A stretch of 64,000 nucleotides of DNA from the NCBI GenBank assembly GCA_027019605.1, contig JALUWJ010000043.1, forward strand, positions 1-64,000. Direction: 5' to 3'. Source of the stretch: Henriciella sp. (GTDB lineage Bacteria; Pseudomonadota; Alphaproteobacteria; Caulobacterales; Hyphomonadaceae). Below the pieces are notes generated by a model. The model saw only the letters and a list, made by a program, of their open reading frames with translations. It was not told where the DNA came from and did not search any database. Position 1 is the first letter of the stretch, and every line of letters begins with the position of its first letter. The position numbers and the translations under genes were made by a program. Below are positions 1 to 8,355 of the stretch, piece by piece.

Positions 1-1
1 G

Positions 2-634
2 TTGGCGCCAGACACATTGGTCATGAATGATCCAGCGCATGTTCGCTCTGGCCCTGAAAAACTCTACCCGCTGCTCGTCCCAGAATTTATGCCGCCGACC
101 CTTATCTCGCGTGACACGGACGAAATCGCTGCGTTTCGCGCCGATCATAAAGATGTGATCATCAAGCCGCTTTATGGATTTGGCGGTGGTGATGTGTTCC
201 GCGTCAAACCTGATGACAGCAATTTTGGCGCACTCGTCGAATTGTTTTTAGGACGCACTCGAGAGCCCCTGATCGTGCAAGCTTTCCTCCCGGCGGTTTC
301 AGAAGGCGACAAGCGAATCATTTTGATCGATGGCGAAGCTGTTGGCGGCTTCAATCGCGTGCCATTGAAGGGCCATGCGCGCTCTAACCTGGCGGTTGGC
401 GGCACGGCAGAACCCAGCGAATTGAGCGCTGCGGACCAAGCGATTTGTGATGCGATTGGCCCGGATCTAAAGGCGCGCGGGCAAGTCCTGGTTGGCATTG
501 ATGTAATTGGCGGACGCCTCACGGAAGTGAACAATACTTCGCCCACGGGCGTCCAACAGGTTCGTGACTTTACAGGGCGCGATCCAGCGGCAATGTTCTG
601 GCAAGTTGTGCAGGATAAGCTTGCCAACAAATAG
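2..634 (+). CDS. gshB: Glutathione synthetase, C-terminal part (gene cut by left edge)
   Basis: ATP-grasp ligase that joins gamma-glutamylcysteine and glycine to make glutathione in the cytoplasm. About 210 residues are visible, roughly the last two thirds of a family usually near 315 residues, so the N-terminal domain lies outside the window and the first codon here is not a real start. Visible ATP-grasp features are the glycine-rich loop DVIIKPLYGFGGGDVFRV, the RIILIDGEAVGGFNRVP strand and the metal/ATP-binding end GIDVIGGRLTEVNNTSPTGV. A small lipoprotein gene follows after 22 bp. The assignment is firm; only the missing start is open. Confidence 0.92.
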   Translation: MAPDTLVMNDPAHVRSGPEKLYPLLVPEFMPPTLISRDTDEIAAFRADHKDVIIKPLYGFGGGDVFRVKPDDSNFGALVELFLGRTREPLIVQAFLPAVSEGDKRIILIDGEAVGGFNRVPLKGHARSNLAVGGTAEPSELSAADQAICDAIGPDLKARGQVLVGIDVIGGRLTEVNNTSPTGVQQVRDFTGRDPAAMFWQVVQDKLANK

Positions 635-656
635 CCTCCCGGCCACTATAGGAGCC

Positions 657-1049
657 ATGAACATGAAAGCTCTTTCCATCGCCTCTTTGATCGCGCTTGG
701 GATTTCAGGCGCAGCCTGTTCTCAAGACGCCGACGCCACTGCCGAAGACACACCGCCAGCCGAAACAAGCTCTGAAACAGCGGATGTTGGCGGCAGCTTC
801 AATCTTGGATTGCCCACAGAGGTCGACAATTCTGCAGCCACAAACGCTGGCGAATTCAACCTCGCTCTACCTGGCGACGCGCCAGCGAGCACAGACGGGT
901 TTAATCTCGCAACTGATGTTTCGGCATCGAGCGGGCTTTCAGAACTCCCTGAAATCGAAACAGATATTGTGCAGTCGGAAGATGCTGCTCTGTCTGATGT
1001 TCTGGAGACCGAGCCGTCTGACGACGAGCCAGTTATTCGCCTAGACTAG
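657..1049 (+). CDS. Small acidic lipoprotein with three FNL repeats
   Basis: About 130 residues. The start at 657 (or the ATG two codons later at 663) gives a clean signal peptide MNMKALSIASLIALGISGAAC ending in a lipobox-like GAAC, so the mature protein would be a lipid-anchored periplasmic protein starting at Cys. An in-frame start further upstream would lie inside the preceding gshB gene and is unlikely. The mature part is rich in Ala, Ser, Thr, Asp and Glu and carries three copies of a short motif: GGSFNLGLPTE, AGEFNLALPGD and TDGFNLATDVS. No enzyme motif is visible and I do not recognise the family. It sits 22 bp after gshB and 69 bp before comM, but nothing ties its role to either. Confidence 0.7.
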   Translation: MNMKALSIASLIALGISGAACSQDADATAEDTPPAETSSETADVGGSFNLGLPTEVDNSAATNAGEFNLALPGDAPASTDGFNLATDVSASSGLSELPEIETDIVQSEDAALSDVLETEPSDDEPVIRLD

Positions 1050-1118
1050 CGCCAGCAAAAACGTTCTTTATTTGTTCTATTCTTTCTGATACGAGAGTAT
1101 TCAGAAAGGATTGAGCAG

Positions 1119-2672
1119 ATGATTGCGCGCATTACGACTTTTTCTTTTGAGGGCATCGAAGCAAAGCCCGTCGATGTTCAAGTTCATATGGCAGGGGGCA
1201 ATCAGCCTGCCTTCACGATTGTCGGGCTACCGGACAAAGCGGTCGCAGAAAGCCGAGAACGCGTTCGCGCAGCCTTCAGCGCGATTGGCCTGGCCCTGCC
1301 GCCGAAACGTATCACCGTCAATCTCGCCCCCGCCGACCTCCCCAAAGAAGGCAGCCATTACGATCTCGCGATTTCGCTCGGGGTGATGGCCGTGATGGGC
1401 CTGTTCCCGGCCGATATGCTCGACGGACATGCTGCGCTTGGTGAACTTTCACTCGACGGCCAGCTCGGTCCAACTTTGGGCATACTGCCAGCCGCCATCA
1501 AAGCCCTGGATTTGAATTTGCGGTTGATCTGTCCGGAAGTTTGCGGGTCAGAGGCCGCCTGGGCCGGCGATGGCAACCTGGCAGCGCCCAACCTGATCAG
1601 CCTGATCAACCATTTTACCGGACGAACACCCCTGACCTGCCCGCCTCCAGGTGAGATTCCGGCCTCCGCATCCGGCCCTGATCTCAGCGATGTGCGCGGC
1701 CAAGATGGCGCCAAACGCGTCTTGGAAATCGCTGCAGCCGGCGGACATAATTTGCTCTTTTGCGGCCCGCCTGGATCTGGAAAGTCCATGCTGGCCAAGC
1801 GCCTGTCTGGGCTTCTGCCACCATTATCAGCCCGCGAACTGTTGGAAGTGTCGCAAATCCAGTCTGTCTCGGGTCTGCTGGAACGAGGACAGCTGTCGCG
1901 CAAACGCCCGTTTCGCGCCCCGCACCATTCAGCCTCAATGGCAGCCCTCGTCGGTGGCGGAGTGCGCGCGCGCCCGGGCGAAGTATCACTCGCGCATCAC
2001 GGCGTTCTGTTTCTGGACGAATTGCCGGAATTCTCGGCGCAAGTTCTGGATAGCCTGCGCCAACCGCTGGAAGATGGAACAGTGACGATTTCGCGGGCCA
2101 ACCGGCACGTCAAATACCCTGCGAGATTTCAACTAATCGCGGCCATGAACCCGTGCCGATGCGGCGGCGGACAAGGCGACACCACTTGCCGCAAAGGACC
2201 ACGCTGCGTCGAACAATATCAAGCGCGGCTGTCCGGCCCGTTCCTCGATCGCATTGATCTTTTCTTCGACACCCCGCCTGTGACCGCGATTGACTTAACC
2301 TTGCCGCAAAGCAGCGAAGGCAGCGCCGATGTCGCCAAACGCGTGGCGGCGGCGCGGGAGGCGCAAGCAGAACGCTATGACACGTGCAATTCACAGGAAC
2401 ATGCCCGGCCGCTTAATGTTGATGCCGATGGCAAAACTTTGGACCGCTGCGCCGCCCCGGACGCTGCTGGCCAAGCCCTCATTGCTGAGGCAGCCGTGAA
2501 ACTGTCTTTGTCCGCCCGCGCCTATCACCGCACCCTAAAGGTAGCCCGAACGATTGCGGATCTCGACAGGTCGACCGGCGTCAAACGCATCCATGTCGCT
2601 GAAGCGCTGTCATACCGGCGCCGCCCCACAATTGAGGCACAGGCACCTGCTGCAAACACGCTTGCACATTAA
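1119..2672 (+). CDS. comM: ComM/YifB-type Mg-chelatase-like AAA+ ATPase
   Basis: 517-residue AAA+ protein of the YifB/ComM family; in naturally competent bacteria ComM is a hexameric helicase that promotes branch migration during integration of transformed DNA. The N-terminal ChlI-like domain covers about residues 20-140. The AAA+ core has Walker A GPPGSGKS near residue 217, Walker B VLFLDELPEF, and the family stretch MNPCRCGGGQGD; the C-terminal Mg_chelatase_C domain ends in AEALSYRR. The length is normal. ATG at 1119 is preceded by an AGAAAGGA-like ribosome site. The next gene, a hybrid kinase, begins 47 bp later on the same strand. Competence itself cannot be judged from this window. Confidence 0.93.
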   Translation: MIARITTFSFEGIEAKPVDVQVHMAGGNQPAFTIVGLPDKAVAESRERVRAAFSAIGLALPPKRITVNLAPADLPKEGSHYDLAISLGVMAVMGLFPADMLDGHAALGELSLDGQLGPTLGILPAAIKALDLNLRLICPEVCGSEAAWAGDGNLAAPNLISLINHFTGRTPLTCPPPGEIPASASGPDLSDVRGQDGAKRVLEIAAAGGHNLLFCGPPGSGKSMLAKRLSGLLPPLSARELLEVSQIQSVSGLLERGQLSRKRPFRAPHHSASMAALVGGGVRARPGEVSLAHHGVLFLDELPEFSAQVLDSLRQPLEDGTVTISRANRHVKYPARFQLIAAMNPCRCGGGQGDTTCRKGPRCVEQYQARLSGPFLDRIDLFFDTPPVTAIDLTLPQSSEGSADVAKRVAAAREAQAERYDTCNSQEHARPLNVDADGKTLDRCAAPDAAGQALIAEAAVKLSLSARAYHRTLKVARTIADLDRSTGVKRIHVAEALSYRRRPTIEAQAPAANTLAH

Positions 2673-2719
2673 GCCCTGATATTAAGCAAATCCTCAGTGG
2701 CTTGTGTCATGGTGGCCGG

Positions 2720-4198
2720 ATGAGTGATGAATCCGCCAAACTGAGCCCAGAACAGTCTTTCCTGGCAACTGCGAGCCACGAGATCCGAACGCCGCTGAAT
2801 GGTATTCTTGGAACCGTTTCCTTACTGATGGAAACGGAATTGTCGCCAGCACAGCGCGAATATGCGGACGCGATCCAGAATTCGGGCGAGCGTTTGCTCG
2901 ATTTGCTCAACAATGTGTTGGATTTCGCGCGCTTGGATTCCGGTTCGATTGCGCTCTCAGACGAGACCTTCCGGCCAAGCGCTTTGGCGCGCGAGGTGGT
3001 GGAATTGCTCTCTCCGAAGGCGCATGCGCACGGCCTGGATATTGCGCTACGGTGCCGGATTGATCACGCGCTCACGCTGCGCGGCGATGCCGGAAAGACC
3101 CGTCAAATTCTGTTCAATTTGGTCGGCAATGCTATCAAATTCACCGAGACAGGCGGCGTCCTGATCGATCTGACCTATGATCAGGGCCACCTCATACTCG
3201 ACATTTACGATACCGGCCCCGGCATCACCGAGAGCGGACAAGCCGACTTGTTCAAAGCCTTCCAGCAAGTCAGCCATGAAGATGCACAGAAAGATGGCGG
3301 TGTTGGCCTCGGTCTCGCGATCGTGAAACGTATCTGCGATGCGCTCGGCGGTGACATTTCCGTCACCAGTGCGCTCGGGGTCGGAACCCGGTTCCGCGTC
3401 CAAATCCCGTTCGAGCAGGAAACGAACAGCCTGGACTATGCGGCCAATGACCCGATTGAAGGTCGAATCGTTCTGGTCGGACTGCCCACCGCAAGCACGC
3501 TCGCGGTTGCCGAGGCTTTGACGCGCGCTGGCGCCACGGTGATCAACATCATGCCGCCCGAAGCAGCACTCTTGGTCGATGCCAGGCTCATCTTGGCAAG
3601 CGCCGACCTGCCGACGGCGACGCTCCAAATTCTCTGTAAATCGGCTCCGGTTCTGGTCGTGCTGCGACAGGAAGATCGGAACGAGATGCCGCGGTTCCGA
3701 AAAATGGGTGCGCTCGGTTGGCTCGTCCGTCCGCTGCGGGCCGCTTCCGTGGTCAACCGCGCCGGGCTCGCGCTCTCTGGTGAGCATGCGCATCAGGAGG
3801 AGGCCACTCCATCCGGCGAGGGGCGCATCCTCATCGCCGATGACAACCCAATTAACACTTTGATTGCGCAACGCGCCTTGGAATCGTCAGGATTCACCGT
3901 CACGGTTGCAACGACTGGGCGAGAGGCCCTCGACGTCGTCGAGCAAATCAGTCCAGACTTGATTTTGATGGATTTGAGGATGCCCATCATGGATGGATTT
4001 GAAGCGACCCGCCGCCTGCGCATGGCCGGAATAAACACGCCGGTGATCGCTGTCTCGGCAGAAATTAATCCTGAGATTGAACGCCGCGCCCGAAGTGCTG
4101 GCGCCGATGGCGTCGCCTCAAAACCGCTCGAAGCCGAAGCGCTGCGCCAGCTCGCCTATAAGTGGGTGGGCCTCAAATCTCAGGCGGGCGCGGCGTGA
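2720..4198 (+). CDS. Soluble hybrid histidine kinase with pseudo-receiver and receiver (ShkA-like)
   Basis: About 492 residues from the ATG at 2720; no transmembrane or PAS segment. Order of domains: HisKA with phosphoacceptor His near residue 20 (TASHEIRTPLNG), HATPase_c with N box LFNLVGNAIKFT, G1 DTGPGI and G2 GVGLGLAIVKR, then a receiver-like fold (about residues 245-345) lacking the acidic pocket and phospho-Asp, then a true receiver (about 367-480) with ADDN, phospho-Asp in LILMDLRMP and Lys in SKPLE. This order matches Caulobacter ShkA, where the pseudo-receiver binds cyclic di-GMP to release kinase activity. Arg320, Trp334 and Arg340 are candidate ligand contacts here (inference). The stop overlaps the start of the AmpG-like transporter gene (GTGA), implying translational coupling. 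Kinase identity is certain; ShkA orthology is probable. Confidence 0.85.
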   Translation: MSDESAKLSPEQSFLATASHEIRTPLNGILGTVSLLMETELSPAQREYADAIQNSGERLLDLLNNVLDFARLDSGSIALSDETFRPSALAREVVELLSPKAHAHGLDIALRCRIDHALTLRGDAGKTRQILFNLVGNAIKFTETGGVLIDLTYDQGHLILDIYDTGPGITESGQADLFKAFQQVSHEDAQKDGGVGLGLAIVKRICDALGGDISVTSALGVGTRFRVQIPFEQETNSLDYAANDPIEGRIVLVGLPTASTLAVAEALTRAGATVINIMPPEAALLVDARLILASADLPTATLQILCKSAPVLVVLRQEDRNEMPRFRKMGALGWLVRPLRAASVVNRAGLALSGEHAHQEEATPSGEGRILIADDNPINTLIAQRALESSGFTVTVATTGREALDVVEQISPDLILMDLRMPIMDGFEATRRLRMAGINTPVIAVSAEINPEIERRARSAGADGVASKPLEAEALRQLAYKWVGLKSQAGAA

Positions 4199-5967
4199 GC
4201 GAGACGGCGACAGCAACTCAGCCAACCGAGTCCCGGTTGCTTCGCGCGTTCAAATCGCTAAATGATCGAAAAATGGCCGCCATGGTCATTCTGTCTTTCG
4301 CCGCCAGTCTTCCTTATGGCGCGGTGCTTGGTGTTCTGACCGCATGGCTGACCGAAGAAGGCGTTGGCCCCGCTGTGATCGGCGCGATCGGTCTCGGGAC
4401 AATGGGGTATGCGTTCAAATACCTTTGGGCGCCTGGCTTCCAACGCGCAAAACAATTGCCCTTCTTGAAGATTGGCGGCCGCCGGTCTTGGCTACTCTTC
4501 CTCCAGGCCGCGATATCGATCGCCTTGATGGTTCTCGCCTTTTCCAATCCGGCACAGAACATTGGCTTGGTGACGGTGATTGCATTCGTCATCACCCTGC
4601 TCTCGCCGACCCATGACTTAATCTTGGATGCATGGCGGATCGAAGTCGCGGAATCTGAAGAAGACAAAGACTTGATGTCGGCCCTGTATCAGTTTGGCTA
4701 TAAGGCAGGCGGCTTTGTCAGCGGGTTTCTCGCCCTCATTCTGGCGGCGCGGATCGGATGGGTGAACGTTTATCTGATGATCGCTGTGTTTATGGCGCTA
4801 TGCGTGATTGGCAGCCTTCTCGCACCTGAGCCGAAAGCCACCGAGACTGCGGACGATGGCAGCTATGACCATATTAGTTTCCAGCCAAGCTTGCCGCAAA
4901 ATGCCGTAAACCTCGGCGTTTGGGTCGTCGCGATGAGCTGGCTTGTGGCCTTCGCGTTGATCGGAAACTTCTTGATTTCCTTTGTCAGCAATCCTGAGGG
5001 CTCTAGCGCGCGTGTCTTTGTCCGCAATCAAGGCTGGTTGATCGTATCTTTGACTGTGCTTGTGCCAACGCTCACCTCGGCTTGGCTGGTTTTCTTGAAA
5101 AACGGTACGCCATCTTCAATCCGTATCGGTGCCGCCGAACCGAACAAGACAGTCGCCTTTCAGGGCGTCCTGTTTCGGGCGATTTTCGACCCCTTGATGG
5201 ACCTGCTCGTCCGCTTGCGCTGGGGCATTATTCTGGTCCTCGGCTTGGCGCTGATGTACCGGTTTACCGATGCGGTTTGGGGTTCCCTGGCCTACGCCTT
5301 CTATCTTGGCGAAAACTATGGCGCCTTGGGGCATTCCCTGGATGACGTGGCCATCGCCTCGAAATTCTCCGGCGTTATTGCAACAATTTTCGGCGCATTC
5401 TTAGGCGCTGCCCTGATTACGCTACTGGGCCGCATGCCGATCCTGTTCATCGGCGCGATCGTCGCAGCGGTAACGAACCTATTATATGCAGATCTCGCCG
5501 TCGGCGGCGCCAATGTCGACGCCTTCCTGGCGCTCACACGGCTGGATATCCCCTTAATTGCATTTGCAGAGTGGGCGGCTGTCATGCAGCCAGAGCAGGT
5601 CTCCATTCCCCCCGATCAAGGCCAGCGCATGGCGCGGCTCATGCTGACCATCTTCGCAGAGAACATTGCTGGCGGCTTAGCCCTGGTGGCGATCACCGCC
5701 TACCTCACCAGCATTGTGAATCCGCGCTTCGCGACCATGCAATATGCCTTACTCGTCTCGCTGACCATGTTGTTGGGGACGCTTGGCCGGGCCTGGCTCG
5801 GTGAGCTTATGGAGTCCGAAGGTTTCTACTATGTGTTCGTGCTCACCTTCTGGCTCGGCGGCGTCGCGGTTGTGCTGTGTATCCTCGAATGGCTCAGGCA
5901 ATCCCGCAGCAAAACCGCGAGTGAAAGCCTGATCCTGAACGAGCAAATCTCGACTACGAGCGACTAA
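4195..5967 (+). CDS. AmpG-like MFS transporter
   Basis: 590-residue major facilitator superfamily protein of the inner membrane with about 12-14 hydrophobic segments. The N-terminal part resembles AmpG, the permease that brings anhydro-muropeptides into the cytoplasm for cell-wall recycling: LPYGAVLGVLTAWLTEEGV, then FKYLWAPGF and GRRSWLLFLQ in the positions typical for AmpG. It is longer than E. coli AmpG (about 490) with an extended loop between residues about 215 and 330. The GTG at 4195 overlaps the kinase stop by four bases (GTGA), so both are co-translated. The 3' end overlaps the stop codon of the opposing malic enzyme gene. Substrate is inferred from family only. Confidence 0.8.
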   Translation: MSETATATQPTESRLLRAFKSLNDRKMAAMVILSFAASLPYGAVLGVLTAWLTEEGVGPAVIGAIGLGTMGYAFKYLWAPGFQRAKQLPFLKIGGRRSWLLFLQAAISIALMVLAFSNPAQNIGLVTVIAFVITLLSPTHDLILDAWRIEVAESEEDKDLMSALYQFGYKAGGFVSGFLALILAARIGWVNVYLMIAVFMALCVIGSLLAPEPKATETADDGSYDHISFQPSLPQNAVNLGVWVVAMSWLVAFALIGNFLISFVSNPEGSSARVFVRNQGWLIVSLTVLVPTLTSAWLVFLKNGTPSSIRIGAAEPNKTVAFQGVLFRAIFDPLMDLLVRLRWGIILVLGLALMYRFTDAVWGSLAYAFYLGENYGALGHSLDDVAIASKFSGVIATIFGAFLGAALITLLGRMPILFIGAIVAAVTNLLYADLAVGGANVDAFLALTRLDIPLIAFAEWAAVMQPEQVSIPPDQGQRMARLMLTIFAENIAGGLALVAITAYLTSIVNPRFATMQYALLVSLTMLLGTLGRAWLGELMESEGFYYVFVLTFWLGGVAVVLCILEWLRQSRSKTASESLILNEQISTTSD

Positions 5968-8237
5968 GAGCCGACGCGGTCAATATCGAACGCAGCCAGC
6001 GTTGCCAGATTGACGATATCGTTCACCGTCGCGCCGAGCGACGCGATCTGCACTGACTTGGACATGCCAAGCAATACCGGTCCAATCACCGTGGCGCGTG
6101 ACATGCCTTCCAGCAGTTTTGTCGAGATCGAAGCCGAATGAATGGCCGGCATGACCAAGACATTGGCTTCGCCAGACAGACGCGAGAATGGGTAGATGAC
6201 TTTGTGCATCGGGTTCAACGCCACATCCGCGGCGATGTCCCCTTCATACTCAAAGTCACAGTCTCCGCACGCATCCATAATCGCCACGGCTTCGCGAACT
6301 TTTTCGGCGCGCTCGCCCATTGGGTTTCCGAATGTCGAATAGGACAAGAACGCCACTCGCGGGGTGAAGCCAAGGCGTTTCACCGCCATCGCGGCTTCTT
6401 TGGCAATCCCAGCCAGCTGTTCGCCATCTGGCAGTTCGTTGACGCTGGTATCAGCGATGAAGATGGTTTTGCCGCGATTGATCACCATCGACATGCCGAT
6501 GACATCCGCCCCCGGCAGCGGGTCCAGCGACAAGCGGACATCGGTTAGGCAGACATCATAGTTTCGCGTCACGCCCGTGACCATGCCATCTGCGTCGCCA
6601 TGCGCCAGCATACAGCACCCGAACACGTTACGGTCCTGATTGACCAGGCGCTGCGCATCCCGCTTGAGGTAGCCACGGCGCTGTAAGCGAGCATAGAGAT
6701 AGTCTGTATAGTCGGCATTGCGGTCAGACAGGCGCGCATTGACGATTTCGAGCGCACCTTCCGGAACCCCCATCTGTTTCATCGTCCGCTCGACCTGAGC
6801 TTCGCGGCCGATCAGGACAGGATGGCCAAGGCCTTGCTGTTTGAACGTCCAGGCAGCGCGAACAACTTGTGGCTCTTCGCCTTCTGCAAACACGATACGT
6901 TTTTGATCGCGGCGAACGGCAAGCTGCACGCCCTGCAGGAAGGACGCAGTTGGATCGAGGCGGCGCGCCAAAGACTGGCGATACTCTTCCATATCCTCGA
7001 TTGGCTTACGCGCGACGCCAGTATCCATGGCGGCCTGCGCCACGAAGGGTGGAATGAAGCTGATCAGGCGCGGATCGAATGGCGTCGGGATAATATAGTC
7101 GCGGCCAAATTGTGGGCGCGCGCCGTGATAGGCGGCGGCAACCTCGTCCGGCACATCTTCTCGCGCCAGCTCCGCAAGCGCGCGAGCGGCGGCGACTTTC
7201 ATTTCCTCGTTGATACTGCGCGCACGGACATCGAGCGCGCCGCGGAAAATGTAGGGAAATCCGAGCACATTGTTGACCTGGTTCGGATAATCAGAGCGAC
7301 CGGTTGCTATAATCGCATCGCCGCGAACAGCTTTGATTTCTTCCGGACGGATTTCCGGATCGGGGTTTGCCATGGCAAAAATGATCGGGTCCTTGGCCAT
7401 GGATTTGACCATGTCTTGAGTAACCGCACCTTTGACAGAAAGCCCCAGGAAACAGTCCGCCCCATCCATGGCCTCGGCCAAGGTTCGCTTGTCGGTTTTG
7501 ACGGTGAACGCAGACTTGAACTGGTCCATCTTTTCGGAGCGGCCTTCATACAAAATGCCCGCACTATCCGCCATCAGGATGTTTTCTGCCTTCACGCCCA
7601 GGTGGCGAATAAGGCCAGCCACAGAGAGGCCCGCAGCCCCGGCGCCAGACACCGCAACTTTGAGATCTTCAAGTTTACGGCCGGTAATCGCACACGCATT
7701 GATGATGCCCGCTGCGGCAATGATCGCTGTGCCGTGCTGATCATCATGGAAGACTGGAATGTCGAGTTCGTCGCGCAACCGTTGTTCAATGATGAACGCA
7801 CTAGGTGACGCAATATCTTCCAAATTGATGCCGCCCCACGTCGCACCAATATTACGCACGACGGTGCAGAATTCGTCGACGTCTTTGGTTTGCACTTCGA
7901 CATCAAAGCTGTCGATGTCGGCGAACCGTTTGAACAGGACAGACTTACCTTCCATCACGGGCTTGGAGGCCATAGCGCCCAAATCGCCGAGCCCGAGAAT
8001 GGCAGTTCCATTCGAGATCACAGCGACCGTATTGCCTTTGGCGGTGTAATCATAAGCCAGGTCTTCGTCTTTCCCGATCGCTTCAACCGGGACCGCAACA
8101 CCAGGACTATAAGCCAGAGACAGATCGCGCTGCGTCTGCATGGGCTTGGTCGGCATCATCGAAATTTTGCCGGGAACCGGGCGAGCGTGGAAGTCGAGCG
8201 CTTCTTGATCGGTGAAGCTTGGACGCTTGGTGGTCAT
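5964..8237 (-). CDS. maeB: NADP-dependent malic enzyme with phosphotransacetylase-like domain
   Basis: Decarboxylates malate to pyruvate with NADP reduction, feeding gluconeogenic and lipid precursors. 757 residues from the ATG at 8237, chosen over a TTG six codons upstream because an AAAGGCG ribosome site precedes it. N-terminal malic enzyme part (to about residue 430): SLAYSPGVAVP, VFHDDQHGTAII, and the Rossmann motif VAVSGAGAAGLSVAGL. The remaining C-terminal half is a phosphotransacetylase-like domain (VIGPVLLGMSKSVQIASLG near the end), which in MaeB proteins is regulatory and binds acetyl-CoA rather than acting as an enzyme. Divergent from mutS, with 118 bp between the starts; convergent with the transporter gene. 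Confidence 0.94.
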   Translation of the reverse strand: MTTKRPSFTDQEALDFHARPVPGKISMMPTKPMQTQRDLSLAYSPGVAVPVEAIGKDEDLAYDYTAKGNTVAVISNGTAILGLGDLGAMASKPVMEGKSVLFKRFADIDSFDVEVQTKDVDEFCTVVRNIGATWGGINLEDIASPSAFIIEQRLRDELDIPVFHDDQHGTAIIAAAGIINACAITGRKLEDLKVAVSGAGAAGLSVAGLIRHLGVKAENILMADSAGILYEGRSEKMDQFKSAFTVKTDKRTLAEAMDGADCFLGLSVKGAVTQDMVKSMAKDPIIFAMANPDPEIRPEEIKAVRGDAIIATGRSDYPNQVNNVLGFPYIFRGALDVRARSINEEMKVAAARALAELAREDVPDEVAAAYHGARPQFGRDYIIPTPFDPRLISFIPPFVAQAAMDTGVARKPIEDMEEYRQSLARRLDPTASFLQGVQLAVRRDQKRIVFAEGEEPQVVRAAWTFKQQGLGHPVLIGREAQVERTMKQMGVPEGALEIVNARLSDRNADYTDYLYARLQRRGYLKRDAQRLVNQDRNVFGCCMLAHGDADGMVTGVTRNYDVCLTDVRLSLDPLPGADVIGMSMVINRGKTIFIADTSVNELPDGEQLAGIAKEAAMAVKRLGFTPRVAFLSYSTFGNPMGERAEKVREAVAIMDACGDCDFEYEGDIAADVALNPMHKVIYPFSRLSGEANVLVMPAIHSASISTKLLEGMSRATVIGPVLLGMSKSVQIASLGATVNDIVNLATLAAFDIDRVGS

Positions 8238-8355
8238 GATCTTGTCGCCTTTCAAGGCTTTTCAAATTTCTGCCGCCTCATAAGCCTGTCCGCAAGGGGG
8301 GACAAGCCGTTGTGATTGCTTTATTTGGGACACCTCTTGAAGGATTCGCAAAACA

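Noticed and set aside
6822-7808. 328-residue + strand frame opposite maeB
   Set aside because: Lies wholly inside a clear malic enzyme gene, no ribosome site, no recognisable motif.
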